Part shown: positions 17,024 through 25,595 of the stretch, in pieces | Numbering within the stretch: the first letter of the stretch is position 1 | Layout: every line of letters starts with the position of its first letter | Origin: Streptomyces hiroshimensis | Lineage (GTDB): Bacteria > Actinomycetota > Actinomycetes > Streptomycetales > Streptomycetaceae | DNA: 64,000 nucleotides | Reading direction: 5' to 3' | Assembly (NCBI RefSeq): GCF_014650335.1 | Contig: NZ_BMUT01000015.1 | Coordinates: forward strand, 68,309 to 132,308 | The notes under the pieces: model-generated | The model's database searches: none | Told to the model about the DNA's origin: nothing | The model's input: only the letters and a program-made list of their open reading frames with translations | Made by a program: the position numbers and the translations under genes

Positions 17024-18265
17024 GTGTCGTCGTCGCGCAGACTGCCCTTCGCGCTCGTCCTGGCCTACCTGGCGGGCATCGTGTGCGTCGACCTCATGAC
17101 GCCGTCGAACCTGCGCCTCGACGTCTTCGCGGCCCTGGCCCCGATGACGGCCGCGGCGCTGTGCACGTACCGGCAGACGGTCTTCGTGGGCGTCCTCGAC
17201 TTCTGCCTGATGGTGGCGCACCACGGCGTGGCCGACGGCGAGGTGGCGGTCAACCGGGTCGGCTCGTTCGTCGGCAACGCCCTGATGGTGGGCGCGAGCA
17301 TCGCCGTGGCCCGGCTGCGGCGCGACGGAGACGCCCTGCTGGAGCGCGTACGGGCCACCGGGGAGGCCGCGCAGCGGGCGCTGCTGCGGCCGCTTCCGCT
17401 GCGTACGCGCAGTGTGGTCGTGGACGGCTTCTACGTGTCCTCGCAGCGGGAGGCCCTCGTCGGCGGCGATCTGTACGAGGTGGTCGACACGCCGTACGGC
17501 ACGCGCGTGCTGATCGGTGACGTGCGGGGCAAGGGCCTGGGCACGCTGGGCGCGGGGGCTGCGGTGCTGACCGCCTTCCGCGAGGCGGCCTACCACCGGC
17601 GCGACCTGGAGAGCTCGGTGCGGGCGATGGAGCAGGGGCTCTACCGCTACCACCGGTCCGCGGAGTACCAGGCGCGGCTGCAGCCCGGCCGGCACGGCGG
17701 GCGGCCGGAGGACGCGCGGATGCGGGCGGCGGAGGAGTTCGTGACGGCGCTGGCCTTCGGCACCGAGGAGAGCTCCGAACGACCCGGACCCGGCGACGGG
17801 TCCGGGCCAGGGCCCGTTGCCGGCGACGGCCCGGTGCCCGTCGCGTTCGTGGACTGCGGGCACGTGGCGCCGTTCCTGATCGACGCGCAGGGCGGCGCCC
17901 GCGAACTGGAACCGGCCGACGCGGGCCTGCCGCTGGGCCTCGGCGACCTGGCCGCCTCGCCCCGGACCGTACAGCGCGTCGCCCTGCCGCCCGGCTGCCG
18001 GGTACTGGCCTGCACCGACGGCGTGACCGAGGCCCGGTCGCCGGACGGCGGCTTCTATCCGCTGGCGGAGCGGCTGGACGCGTGGGCCGCCCTGCCCACC
18101 CCCGAGCTGCTGGGACGGCTGCGCGCCGACCTCGACGCGCACACGGGCGGGCGGCTGCAGGACGACGTGGCGGTACTGGTGATGGAACGGGCGTCGGAGT
18201 ACCACGGGACGCGCGACGAGGCGGCTTGCCCGGAGGGGGCGGCGGAGGGGGTCCCGGTGGCGTAG
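17024..18265 (+). CDS. membrane-anchored PP2C/SpoIIE-family phosphatase
   Basis: A 413-residue protein phosphatase. The N-terminal ~110 residues carry three or four hydrophobic segments (FALVLAYLAGIVCVDLM, VFAALAPMTAAALC, VFVGVLDFCLMVAHHGV, NALMVGASIAVARL). The cytoplasmic SpoIIE-type domain has the metal-binding aspartates in VGGDLYEVVDTPYG and IGDVRGKGLGTLGA, then FVDCGHVAPFLI, LACTDGVTEAR and LQDDVAVLVME. Such enzymes dephosphorylate anti-anti-sigma factors; no kinase/antagonist pair is adjacent, so the target is unknown. The GTG at 17024 has GGAGG ten bases upstream. A Gly/Pro-rich insertion (RPGPGDGSGPGPVAGDGP) interrupts the phosphatase domain. Confidence 0.9.
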   Translation: MSSSRRLPFALVLAYLAGIVCVDLMTPSNLRLDVFAALAPMTAAALCTYRQTVFVGVLDFCLMVAHHGVADGEVAVNRVGSFVGNALMVGASIAVARLRRDGDALLERVRATGEAAQRALLRPLPLRTRSVVVDGFYVSSQREALVGGDLYEVVDTPYGTRVLIGDVRGKGLGTLGAGAAVLTAFREAAYHRRDLESSVRAMEQGLYRYHRSAEYQARLQPGRHGGRPEDARMRAAEEFVTALAFGTEESSERPGPGDGSGPGPVAGDGPVPVAFVDCGHVAPFLIDAQGGARELEPADAGLPLGLGDLAASPRTVQRVALPPGCRVLACTDGVTEARSPDGGFYPLAERLDAWAALPTPELLGRLRADLDAHTGGRLQDDVAVLVMERASEYHGTRDEAACPEGAAEGVPVA

Positions 18266-18320
18266 GACCGTAGGACGGGGGCGGGTCCGCAGGGCAGGTC
18301 CGCAGGGCCCGCCCCGCCGC

Positions 18321-18372
18321 CCCTCCCTGCCGTCCCTCCCTGCCGTCCCTCCCTGCCGTCCCTCCCTGCCGT
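18321..18372. repeat. four tandem copies of a 13-bp unit
   Basis: CCCTCCCTGCCGT is repeated four times without a mismatch from 18321 to 18372, ending at the stop codon of the minus-strand deacetylase gene and filling the space between two convergent genes. It is probably a slippage-prone spacer. Confidence 0.85.
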
Positions 18373-19271
18373 CAGCGGTTGAAGAGCTCGAAGGCGACGC
18401 CCGGCCGGCCGCCGAACCGCGCCGCGACGCCCTGCATGGCGCCCTCCAGGAACGTGCGGCAGTACGTCTCCGGGTCCTCCTTCGTCAGCGCCTCGATGTA
18501 CGTGCGGTGGCAGAGGAGGGACGCGACGGCCCGGTCGAGGCCGCTGCTCGCGTCGACGGCGTGCGTGGGCTGCGGGGAGCCGGCCACCGCCACGTAGCGC
18601 ACGCCGTCCCAGGGCAGGAGCCCTTCCTCGGCCAGCTCGGGGAAGATCCAGCGGTTGCCGGCGTCGCCGACGGCGTCGAGCACGGCCCGGCCGACGTTGC
18701 GGTGGTCGGGGGTGTTCCAGTAGGTGCCGCCCCAGGTGTCGTGGTGGTTGAGCGTCAGGACGAGCTCGGGCCGGTGGCGCCGGATGGCGGCGGCGAAGTC
18801 GCGGCGCAGGGCCGTGCCGTATTCGATGACGCCGTCGGGGTGGCCGAGGAACTCGACGGTCTCCACGCCGACCGCGGCCGCACTGGCCCGCTGCTCGCGC
18901 TCGCGCAGCGGCCCGGCCTCGGTGGGGGCGAGGGTGTCGATGCCGGCCTCGCCGACGCTGGCCAGAAGGTAGACGCACTCGCGGCCGTCGTCCAGCCAGG
19001 TGGCGACGGCGGCGGAGGCGCCGTACTCGAGGTCGTCGGGGTGGGCGACGATCGCGAGGGCGCGCCGCCAGTCGGTGGGCATCTCCTTGAGCTGATCGCG
19101 GGGATGCGACTGCGGCTGCGGCTGCTCTCCGGGCTGCCCGGCCGCGGCCGTCGCCGCATCCGTCGCCGCATCCGCCGTGCCCGTCACATCCGCCGTCACG
19201 TCCGCCGTAGCGCCGGTCGTCGCGCCCGTCGTCGCATTCGCCGCATTCTTCATATTCGTCGCATCCGCCAT
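18372..19271 (-). CDS. PIG-L family deacetylase
   Basis: A 299-residue zinc-dependent N-acetyl-sugar deacetylase of the LmbE/MshB/PIG-L family. The diagnostic motif IVAHPDDLEYG (AHPDDxE) is near residue 76 and the third zinc ligand region NTPDHRNVG lies further on. The ATG at 19271 (MADATNMKN) is preferred for its GAAGGAGA ribosome site; a GTG at 19286 is also in frame. The first ~60 residues are an unusual Ala/Thr/Asp-Val repetitive tail (GATTGATADVTADVTGTADA) without a signal peptide. Substrates could be GlcNAc-type sugars of natural products or thiols, but nothing in the surroundings decides this. Confidence 0.87.
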   Translation of the reverse strand: MADATNMKNAANATTGATTGATADVTADVTGTADAATDAATAAAGQPGEQPQPQSHPRDQLKEMPTDWRRALAIVAHPDDLEYGASAAVATWLDDGRECVYLLASVGEAGIDTLAPTEAGPLREREQRASAAAVGVETVEFLGHPDGVIEYGTALRRDFAAAIRRHRPELVLTLNHHDTWGGTYWNTPDHRNVGRAVLDAVGDAGNRWIFPELAEEGLLPWDGVRYVAVAGSPQPTHAVDASSGLDRAVASLLCHRTYIEALTKEDPETYCRTFLEGAMQGVAARFGGRPGVAFELFNR

Positions 19272-19464
19272 CACGGTCTCCTTCACCTGCCGGATCCGCC
19301 TCCGCCCGCGGGCCGCGCGCCGCGTGCCGTCGGCGGGGCGTTCGATGCAGCCTACGTCGCACTTCTTCGCGACACGCGGGAACCCGGCGGGCCTGCGGTC
19401 CGACTACCTGATCCGGACCCGCACCGGCGGGCCCGTGGCGAACCGAAATTCCTGGAGTTGTCTG

Positions 19465-20529
19465 ATGCGCCCTCGTGCGTGGTGCGGTGTACTGGCCGCT
19501 GTGGCCCTGTCGGCGACGGCCTGCGGCGGCGGTGGCGGCGGTGACGCGAAGAAGTCCGATGACGCCGCGGCCGGCGAGCGCTCCGGCTTTCCGGTGAGCG
19601 TCACGGACTGCATGGGCGCGAAGACCACCTTCGAGTCGGCGCCGAAGCGGATCGTCACCAGCAATGCGGCGAGCCTGGAGCTGCTGATGTGGCTGGGCGC
19701 GGGCGACAAGGTGGCCGGCACGGGCTTCCCGCCCGGCAAGGGCGCCCTGCCGGGGCAGTACGCGGACCGCGCGGCGAAGGTGCCGGTGCTGGGGAAGACG
19801 GCGATCCCCAAGGAGAAGCTGCTGGGCTCGGGCGCGGACCTGTACGTCGACGCCTTCTCGTCCATGAAGAACATGGGCAAGATGGGTGACGCGCCGACGG
19901 CCAAGGAGTTCGAGACCGCCGGGATCAAGCACGTCTTCCTGAAGTCGACGGCCTGCGCCGCGATGAGCAAGACGCCGCGTACGGACCTGTCGGGCGTCGA
20001 GGCGGACATCGAGGAGCTGGGCAAGGTCACCGGCACGTCCGCGCGCGCCGCCGAGCTCGTCCAGGAGATGCGGAAGAAGACGGGCGCGGTGCAGGACGCC
20101 CTCAAGGACGTCCCCCAGGACAAGCGCCCCTCGTACTTCTTCTTCGACTACGACGCCGGCACCAAGCAGCCGATGGCCGTGTGCAACCGGCAGGTCGCCA
20201 ACGCCGTGATCGGCATGGCCGGCGGCCGCAACGTCTTCGACGGCTGCGACGGCGACTTCAAGCCCGTGGGCTGGGAGGACGTCGTCGCCAAGAACCCGGA
20301 CTGGATCCAGCTGGGCGTCCGCAACCGGGGCAGCGAGGAAGCGAACGCCAAGGCGTTCGACGAGGCCGCGGAGTTCCTGAAGAACTTCCCCGCCACGAAG
20401 GACCTCACGGCCGTCAAGGAGGGCCGCTTCCTGCGCATCGGCTCCGAGCGGACCACGATCGGGGGCGTGCGCAGCGCGGACACCGTGCGCGAGATCGCGC
20501 ACACGCTGCACCCGGACCGGGTCAAGTAG
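19465..20529 (+). CDS. FecB/FepB-type ABC substrate-binding lipoprotein
   Basis: A 354-residue lipoprotein. The signal peptide MRPRAWCGVLAAVALSATAC ends in the lipobox SATAC, followed by a Gly stretch. The periplasmic-binding domain begins with the family pattern FPVSVTDCMGAKTTFESAPKR (read in parts) and APKRIVTSNAASLELL, then continues with the two-lobe fold joined by a helix. This family captures siderophore, haem or cobalamin complexes. It is first of a compact three-gene importer operon. No cobalamin riboswitch is visible upstream, which makes B12 less likely. The neighbouring isocyanide synthase and copper genes raise the possibility of a metallophore cargo. Confidence 0.9.
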   Translation: MRPRAWCGVLAAVALSATACGGGGGGDAKKSDDAAAGERSGFPVSVTDCMGAKTTFESAPKRIVTSNAASLELLMWLGAGDKVAGTGFPPGKGALPGQYADRAAKVPVLGKTAIPKEKLLGSGADLYVDAFSSMKNMGKMGDAPTAKEFETAGIKHVFLKSTACAAMSKTPRTDLSGVEADIEELGKVTGTSARAAELVQEMRKKTGAVQDALKDVPQDKRPSYFFFDYDAGTKQPMAVCNRQVANAVIGMAGGRNVFDGCDGDFKPVGWEDVVAKNPDWIQLGVRNRGSEEANAKAFDEAAEFLKNFPATKDLTAVKEGRFLRIGSERTTIGGVRSADTVREIAHTLHPDRVK

Positions 20530-21609
20530 ATGGGTCCGGTGGGGGCGCCCGCCGCGGTCACCGCGGAACGGGCGGAGGAGCGCGAGCCGGGGGCGCGCGC
20601 GCCGTGGGTGGCGGCGGCACTCGCCGCCGCCCTGCTGGTCGCGCTGACCGCTTCCGTGTGCCTCGGCTCCTCGGACGTGCCGCTCGGCGAGGTGTGGTCC
20701 TCGGTGGCGCGCGGGATCAGCGGGCAGGAGCCGGTGCCGGGCACCCGGGACCTGATCGTGTGGCAGCTGCGGGTGCCGCGGGCGCTGCTCGCGGCCGTGG
20801 TGGGCGCGGGCCTGGGCCTGGTCGGCACGGCCGTCCAGGCCCTCGTCCGCAATCCGCTCGCGGACCCGTATCTGCTGGGCATCTCCAGCGGGGCCTCGCT
20901 CGGCGCGGTCGCGGCGATCGTGCTGGGGGCGGGCGCGGGCGGGATGCTCGGGCTGGGGCTGTCGGCGGCGGCGTTCGCCGGTGCCCTCGCCTCGTTCGCG
21001 CTGGTGTGGGCGATGGCCCGGCGCGGGGGCGGCTTCTCGCCGCTGCGGCTGGTGCTGGCGGGGGTGGGGATCGGGCAGTTCCTGTCGGGCTTCACCCACT
21101 ACCTGGTGCTGCAGGCCGGTGACGACCAGCAGACGCACGGCGTGCTGTTCTGGCTGATGGGATCCCTCGGCGGCGCCCAGTGGTCGACGCTCGGCGTGCC
21201 CGTGGCCGCGGTGCTCCTGGGCCTGGCCGCGCTGCTCGCGCGCGCCCGTGCCCTCGACGCCGTGCTGATGGGCGACGAGACCGCGGCCGGGCTGGGCGTG
21301 GACGTCGCACGGCTGCGGCGCGAGCTGTTCGTGGTGACGAGCGTGCTCACCGGGGTGCTGGTGTCGGTCTCCGGGGCGATCGGCTTCGTGGGGCTGATGG
21401 TGCCGCACGTGTGCCGGATGGTCGTGGGCGGCGCACACCGCGTGCTGCTGCCGGTGGCGGCGCTGTTCGGCGCCGTCCTGCTCGTCGTGGTCGACCTGGT
21501 GGCCCGTACGGCGCTGCCGGACCAGGAGCTTCCGGTGGGCGTGGTCACGGCGCTGATCGGTGCGCCGACGCTGCTGTACCTGCTGGACCGCCGCCTGGAG
21601 AGGGGCTAG
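20530..21609 (+). CDS. FecCD-family ABC permease
   Basis: A 359-residue inner-membrane permease with about ten helices, starting at the ATG that directly follows the stop codon of the binding-protein gene. Family features include VWQLRVPRALLAAVVGAGLGL (in part), VQALVRNPLADPYLLGISSGASLGA and the late ATPase-contact region SGAIGFVGLMVPHVCRMVVGG. It would act as a homodimer with the ATPase encoded downstream. The N-terminus has about 20 extra hydrophilic residues. Substrate specificity is not readable beyond metal-chelate or corrinoid type. Confidence 0.93.
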   Translation: MGPVGAPAAVTAERAEEREPGARAPWVAAALAAALLVALTASVCLGSSDVPLGEVWSSVARGISGQEPVPGTRDLIVWQLRVPRALLAAVVGAGLGLVGTAVQALVRNPLADPYLLGISSGASLGAVAAIVLGAGAGGMLGLGLSAAAFAGALASFALVWAMARRGGGFSPLRLVLAGVGIGQFLSGFTHYLVLQAGDDQQTHGVLFWLMGSLGGAQWSTLGVPVAAVLLGLAALLARARALDAVLMGDETAAGLGVDVARLRRELFVVTSVLTGVLVSVSGAIGFVGLMVPHVCRMVVGGAHRVLLPVAALFGAVLLVVVDLVARTALPDQELPVGVVTALIGAPTLLYLLDRRLERG

Positions 21610-21614
21610 GGGAG

Positions 21615-22430
21615 ATGCGGATCGCCATCGAGGATCTCGACGTGACGCTGTCGGGCCGGACGGTCGTGTCCGGGGTGCACCTCGTCGCGGAGGACGGGGA
21701 GATCGCCGGGCTGGTCGGGCCCAACGGCAGCGGCAAGTCGACGGTCCTGCGCACCGTCTACCGCTACCTGCGGCCGCACGCCGGCCGGGTGCTGGTCGGC
21801 GGTACGGACATCAGGTCGCTGACCGCCCCCGAGGCGGCTCGCCGGGTGGCGGCGCTCCCCCAGGAGCGCGGCAGCGACTTCGAGTTGTCCGTACGGGCGG
21901 TCGTGGCCATGGGCCGTACCCCGTACAAGCGGGCGTTCTCGGGCGAGGACCCCGCCGACAGGGACATCGTGGCGGCGGCGCTGGCGGGGGTGGGGCTCGC
22001 CGGGGCGGAGAAGCGGCGCTTCTCGGCGCTTTCGGGCGGCGAGCGGCAGCGGGTGCTGCTGGCCCGGGCGCTGGCCCAGGACCCGAAGGTCCTGGTCCTG
22101 GACGAGCCGACGAACCACCTGGACGTCCTGCACCAGGTGGAACTCCTGGCCCTGCTGCGGGCCCAGCGCCGTACGACGCTGCTGTCCCTGCACGACCTGA
22201 ACGCGGCGGCGTCCCTGTGCGACCGTCTCCACGTCCTCCACGACGGCCACGTGGTGGCCTCGGGCCCGCCGCGCCAAGTCCTGACCCCGGAACTGCTGGC
22301 GGACGTCTTCGGCGTCCGGGCGGCGGTCATCGACCACCCGCTGACGGGCGACCCGCTGATCGCCTTCGACCACCGGTCGCCTGCGGCGGCGTTGCCTCAG
22401 GCGACGGTGCCGCTCACTGCAGACCGGTAG
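21615..22430 (+). CDS. FepC/BtuD-type ABC transporter ATPase
   Basis: A 271-residue ATPase of the metal-chelate importer group. Motifs in order: Walker A GPNGSGKSTVLR, Q-loop in AALPQERGSDF, signature SALSGGERQRVLLARAL, Walker B VLVLDEPTNHLD and H-loop LLSLHDLNAAA. The ATG at 21615 has GGGGAG upstream and lies five bases after the permease stop. It completes a self-contained importer with the two preceding genes. A hairpin terminator follows at 22451-22477. Confidence 0.94.
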   Translation: MRIAIEDLDVTLSGRTVVSGVHLVAEDGEIAGLVGPNGSGKSTVLRTVYRYLRPHAGRVLVGGTDIRSLTAPEAARRVAALPQERGSDFELSVRAVVAMGRTPYKRAFSGEDPADRDIVAAALAGVGLAGAEKRRFSALSGGERQRVLLARALAQDPKVLVLDEPTNHLDVLHQVELLALLRAQRRTTLLSLHDLNAAASLCDRLHVLHDGHVVASGPPRQVLTPELLADVFGVRAAVIDHPLTGDPLIAFDHRSPAAALPQATVPLTADR

Positions 22431-22450
22431 GCGGGGCGGGTCGGACCGTG

Positions 22451-22477
22451 CCGGGCACCCCCAATGGGGGTGCCCGG
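22451..22477. terminator. hairpin between importer operon and isocyanide synthase gene
   Basis: A perfect 12-bp inverted repeat (CCGGGCACCCCC at 22451-22462, complement at 22466-22477) with a 3-base loop lies between the convergent ABC ATPase and isocyanide synthase genes. Confidence 0.8.
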
Positions 22478-22643
22478 TACGCCCGCTTGTTCGGTACCGC
22501 CGAACAGGCTCGAGCCGGCCTTCCTGCCTCAGGCAGAAAACTCCGCCGCAAGGGCGCTCCACCCCCACCGGGGTGACCGGCGGTGCCGAACCGGCCGATG
22601 GGCCCGGCACCATGCCGCATGCCGCCCCAGGGGCGGGGACGGC

Positions 22644-23651
22644 CTACCCCCACTCCTCGAAGTGGCTCGGGCGTCCCGCACGGAGTACGAGGCGCCCCCG
22701 CGACTCCGCCTCCGCCCGGTGCATCAGCCGCGCCTCTCCCCCGCGCCCCCGCAGCACCGCCGTATGCCACGGCGTGGACCACGCGTCCGCCGCGTCCAGC
22801 AGCCGGATGCCGAACTTCTCCGCGCCCGGCCGCTGCGGATGGATGGACAGCCGTACGGACCTCGGATGGCAGTCGGCGATGAGGTCGCCCCAGGCGCGGC
22901 TGCGCGCGATGACCCCGTACGCGCGGACCCGGCACTCGCGCTGCAGCGCGGACCGCGTGCCGCCGAAGTCCGCGGTGTCCTCGACGAGGAAGCGGGTGAT
23001 GCCGCGGTAGAGCCGCGCGGTCTCCTCGTCGCTGCGGACGAGGGCACGCAGCGCCTCCACCGACGGCGCGTAGGCCTCCGTCACGAGCCGGCGCTTGGTG
23101 TCGTGGTCGAGGTCCCCGTGAACGTCGCGCAGGTCGAATGTGTCGAGGCGGCCGAGCCCCTCCCCGGCGATCAGGTCGCGGAGCGCGTCACCGTAGGCGT
23201 CGATGTGCTCGTCCGGTACGTGGATGAGGTCGCCGAAGATGTGCCCGTCGGAGCAGATGAGGATGCGTGCGCCGGGCGCGTAGACCTCGCCGATGCGCGA
23301 GCAGAGCCGGTCGAGGAAGGCGAGGGAGAGCCGCTCGCCCTCGTCGGGGAGGTGACCGAGGACCTTGGCGGGGTTGGGCGACTTGCAGGGGAACCCGGGG
23401 AGGGTGAAGAGGACCGGCTCACCGGCGTCCGTGAACTGTCGTATCTGGCACAGCTGCTCGGGGAAGTCGGCGGGATCCGCGGACCTCGCGCCGGTGGTGC
23501 GGTGGTACGGCAGGAGGAGGCGGAGGATGCGGGCCTCGACGGAGGTCGCGGGAGCCACGGAGGTGACGGGAGCCGCGGCGGCGTCCGGATGCGCGGCGGC
23601 GTCCGGAGCGGGGGTTACGGGAGGGGTCAGCGTGGCGTGGGACATGTGCAC
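22644..23651 (-). CDS. DIT1/PvcA-type isocyanide synthase
   Basis: A protein of 335 residues (333 from the ATG at 23645; a GTG at 23651 also fits). Family pattern: LLPYHRTTGAR, FPEQLCQIRQF, then FTLPGFPCKSPNPAKVLG, LPDEGERLSLAFLDRL, ILICSDGHIFGDLIHVPDE and the C-terminal SIHPQRPGAEKFGIRLL and TPWHTAVL. These are the landmarks of the Pyoverdine_Dit1/PvcA/IsnA family, which makes an isonitrile from an amino acid (tyrosine or tryptophan in known cases) and ribulose 5-phosphate. The first 45 residues are a Pro/Ala-rich tail. It directly follows the P450 gene with no gap, so the two form an operon. No NRPS or Fe/2-oxoglutarate oxygenase is adjacent. Confidence 0.88.
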   Translation of the reverse strand: MHMSHATLTPPVTPAPDAAAHPDAAAAPVTSVAPATSVEARILRLLLPYHRTTGARSADPADFPEQLCQIRQFTDAGEPVLFTLPGFPCKSPNPAKVLGHLPDEGERLSLAFLDRLCSRIGEVYAPGARILICSDGHIFGDLIHVPDEHIDAYGDALRDLIAGEGLGRLDTFDLRDVHGDLDHDTKRRLVTEAYAPSVEALRALVRSDEETARLYRGITRFLVEDTADFGGTRSALQRECRVRAYGVIARSRAWGDLIADCHPRSVRLSIHPQRPGAEKFGIRLLDAADAWSTPWHTAVLRGRGGEARLMHRAEAESRGRLVLRAGRPSHFEEWG

Positions 23652-24998
23652 TCACCCACGGCCGCGAGGGCAGACGGCCAGGCCGGCAGCCGGGTCGGCA
23701 ACGCCGTCGGCAGCCCGGTCGAAGGCGACCGGCAGTGCGGCGGTGCCGCGGCCGAGGACGGCCGGGATCCAGGGGAGCTCCTCGTCGGGCACGGCCAGCC
23801 GCAGGCCGGGCAGCCGGGTGAGCAAGGTCCCGAGGGCCACCTGGAGTTCGATACGGGCGAGCGCCGCGCCGGGGCAGAAGTGGATGCCGTGGCCGAAGGC
23901 CAGGTGGGGCCCCTGGGCGCGGTCGAGGTCGAGCGTGCCGGGGTCCGGGAAGCGCTCGGGGTCGCGGTTGGCGGCGCACAGCGAGACGATCACGGAGTCG
24001 CCGGCGGGCACGCGCGTGCCGTGCAGGTCGGCGTCCTCGGCGAGGAAGCGCCAGGTGGTCAGCTCGAAGGCGCTGTCGAGGCGCATGAGTTCCTCGACGG
24101 CGGCCGGCATGAGCTCCGGCTCGTCCCGCAGCCGCGCCAGGGCCTCGGGGTGGCGGAGCAGGTTCACCATGGCGGTGGTGATCTGGTTGGTGACGGGCTC
24201 CTGGCCGGCCACCAGCAGCTGGAAGATCATGGAGTCGAGCTCTTCCGGGGTCAGTTCGCCCGCGTCGCGGGCGGCGACCAGCCGGCTGAGCAGCCCGTCG
24301 CCGGGTGCCCGGCGCCGGTCGGCGACGACCTCGGCGATGTAGCCCTGGAGTTCGCGCAGGAGCGCTTCGTAGGCGGGTCGTCCGGGGTCCGTCGGCCCGA
24401 CGGGCGCGACGACCTTGCCCCACTCGCGGCGGAAGCGCCCGGCCAGGTGCGGCGGCAGGCCGATGACCTCGGCGAGCACCTGGAAGGGGAAGCGGGCGGC
24501 GAAGCACTGCACGAGGTCGGCGGAGTCGACGGAATTGGCGGAGTCCGCGGAGTTGGCGGAGTTGGCGGGGTCCGCGGCCGCCGGCATCGCGTCCACGAGT
24601 GCGTCGGCCATCTCCTGGAAGCGTGCCCGCATCCCCTCGACGCGCCGCGGTGCGAACGCGTCGGTCACCAGGCGGCGCATGGCCGTGTGCTTGGGCGGGT
24701 CCTGGTGGAGGAGGTGGACCTGCAGCTGCGAGTGCTGCGGCTCGGGCATGATCGAGGCGCGGGCGCGCCAGCGGTCGTTGCCGCGGTCGTGGTTCTTGCC
24801 GAGCCGGGGGTCGGCGAGGGTCTTCTGGGCGGCCTCGTGCCCGGTGACCAGCCAGGCGGTGACCCCGCTGGGGAAGAGGACCCGGTGGATCGGGCCCGCC
24901 TCCCGCATCCGCGCGTACAGCGGGTAGGGGTCCCGCTTGTACTCGGGCCCGTAGAGGGGGACGGGGTCGGGCAGCTCGGACGGCTCGGGCTGGGACAC
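23652..24998 (-). CDS. cytochrome P450 paired with the isocyanide synthase
   Basis: A 448-residue soluble actinobacterial P450, probably of the CYP107/105 type. The GTG at 24998 is chosen for its GAGGAG site; the N-terminal reading MSQPEPSELPDPVPLYG fits the family. Seen are the K-helix ExxR (EELMR), the heme-cysteine loop FGHGIHFCPGAALARIE (Cys near residue 370) and the I-helix segment LVAGQEPVTNQ. The usual I-helix Thr of AGxxT is shifted or replaced (EPVT), a variation that can occur where substrate assists oxygen activation. An NSANSADSANSVDSAD stretch inserts in the helical region. As first gene of the operon it likely modifies or couples the isonitrile product. Confidence 0.92.
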   Translation of the reverse strand: MSQPEPSELPDPVPLYGPEYKRDPYPLYARMREAGPIHRVLFPSGVTAWLVTGHEAAQKTLADPRLGKNHDRGNDRWRARASIMPEPQHSQLQVHLLHQDPPKHTAMRRLVTDAFAPRRVEGMRARFQEMADALVDAMPAAADPANSANSADSANSVDSADLVQCFAARFPFQVLAEVIGLPPHLAGRFRREWGKVVAPVGPTDPGRPAYEALLRELQGYIAEVVADRRRAPGDGLLSRLVAARDAGELTPEELDSMIFQLLVAGQEPVTNQITTAMVNLLRHPEALARLRDEPELMPAAVEELMRLDSAFELTTWRFLAEDADLHGTRVPAGDSVIVSLCAANRDPERFPDPGTLDLDRAQGPHLAFGHGIHFCPGAALARIELQVALGTLLTRLPGLRLAVPDEELPWIPAVLGRGTAALPVAFDRAADGVADPAAGLAVCPRGRG

Positions 24999-25265
24999 GG
25001 TGAGGGCTCCTCGCGAAGTCGTGGACCCCTGAGAAGTCGGACGGAGGGCGGGGTGAGTTCCCGCCGACCGGGGGCTTGTTCGCACGGATTTACGGACGAC
25101 GGCGGGGGTGGCTCCCCCGTCCGAGCCCTCTCGCACAGGTTCCGTATCACCAGGTAGTCGGCTGGCAAGGGCCTCTGGTTCCCGCGGACACAAGGGACAA
25201 TCCTCACGCGCCGGGAGCGGGCGGAAGGCGGCCGAACCGGCCCTGCAGCGTGCCACGATGCGCAG
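24999..25265. promoter_or_regulatory. divergent control region between the P450 operon and the copper operon
   Basis: This 267-bp region must hold the promoters of both operons. It contains a GGGGGTGGCTCCCCC hairpin near 25105-25119 and two GGAACC elements on the minus strand (around 25145 and 25182) that could be ECF-type -35 boxes for the P450 operon. No classical CsoR palindrome was recognised. Specific promoter assignment is not secure. Confidence 0.4.
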
Positions 25266-25595
25266 ATGACCGCTCGTCGCTCGCTCTCTCCATCTCCAGA
25301 TCCAGCTCCACCTCCATCTCCATCCGGAAGCCGGTCCGGAAGTCGGTCTGGAAGTCCGTACGGCAGTCCGTACGGCAGTCCGTACGCGACCCTGATCGGT
25401 TTCGTCCTGCTCCTGGCCGCCCTCTTCGGCGTCGCGTACGCCGCCGGCTCGGCCGCCGGTCCGGCGGCTCCCGGGATACACCGCACCGGTGGATCCGGAT
25501 CCGGTTCGGGCTCGGGTTCGGGCTCCGGCGGAGGGATGGGCGGCATGGATGGCATGAACGGCATGGACGGTATGCACGGCATGGGTGGACGATGA
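25266..25595 (+). CDS. small membrane-anchored Met-rich protein (probable copper binding)
   Basis: A 109-residue protein. A Ser/Pro/Gly/Tyr-rich N-terminus (with repeats of GSPYGSPYGSPY) precedes one membrane helix (ATLIGFVLLLAALFGVAYAAG). The extracytoplasmic tail has a Gly-Ser run followed by MGGMDGMNGMDGMHGMGG, with eight or more methionines and one histidine. Such Met motifs bind Cu(I). Its stop codon overlaps the start of the P-type ATPase gene by four bases, so it is the first gene of the copper operon. I know no enzymatic function. It could deliver or buffer copper at the membrane. Confidence 0.75.
   Translation: MTARRSLSPSPDPAPPPSPSGSRSGSRSGSPYGSPYGSPYATLIGFVLLLAALFGVAYAAGSAAGPAAPGIHRTGGSGSGSGSGSGSGGGMGGMDGMNGMDGMHGMGGR

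Noticed and set aside
19290..19464. cobalamin riboswitch upstream of the ABC importer
   Set aside because: GGCGGGCC and GGTCCGAC-like pieces are present, but the conserved B12-box and core pattern are not.
18055..21438. 1127-codon open frame on the minus strand across the deacetylase and importer genes
   Set aside because: It runs antisense to five well-supported genes, its product is low-complexity Arg/His/Gln/Asp sequence, and it lacks a ribosome site. Long antisense frames are expected from the GC-rich third codon positions.
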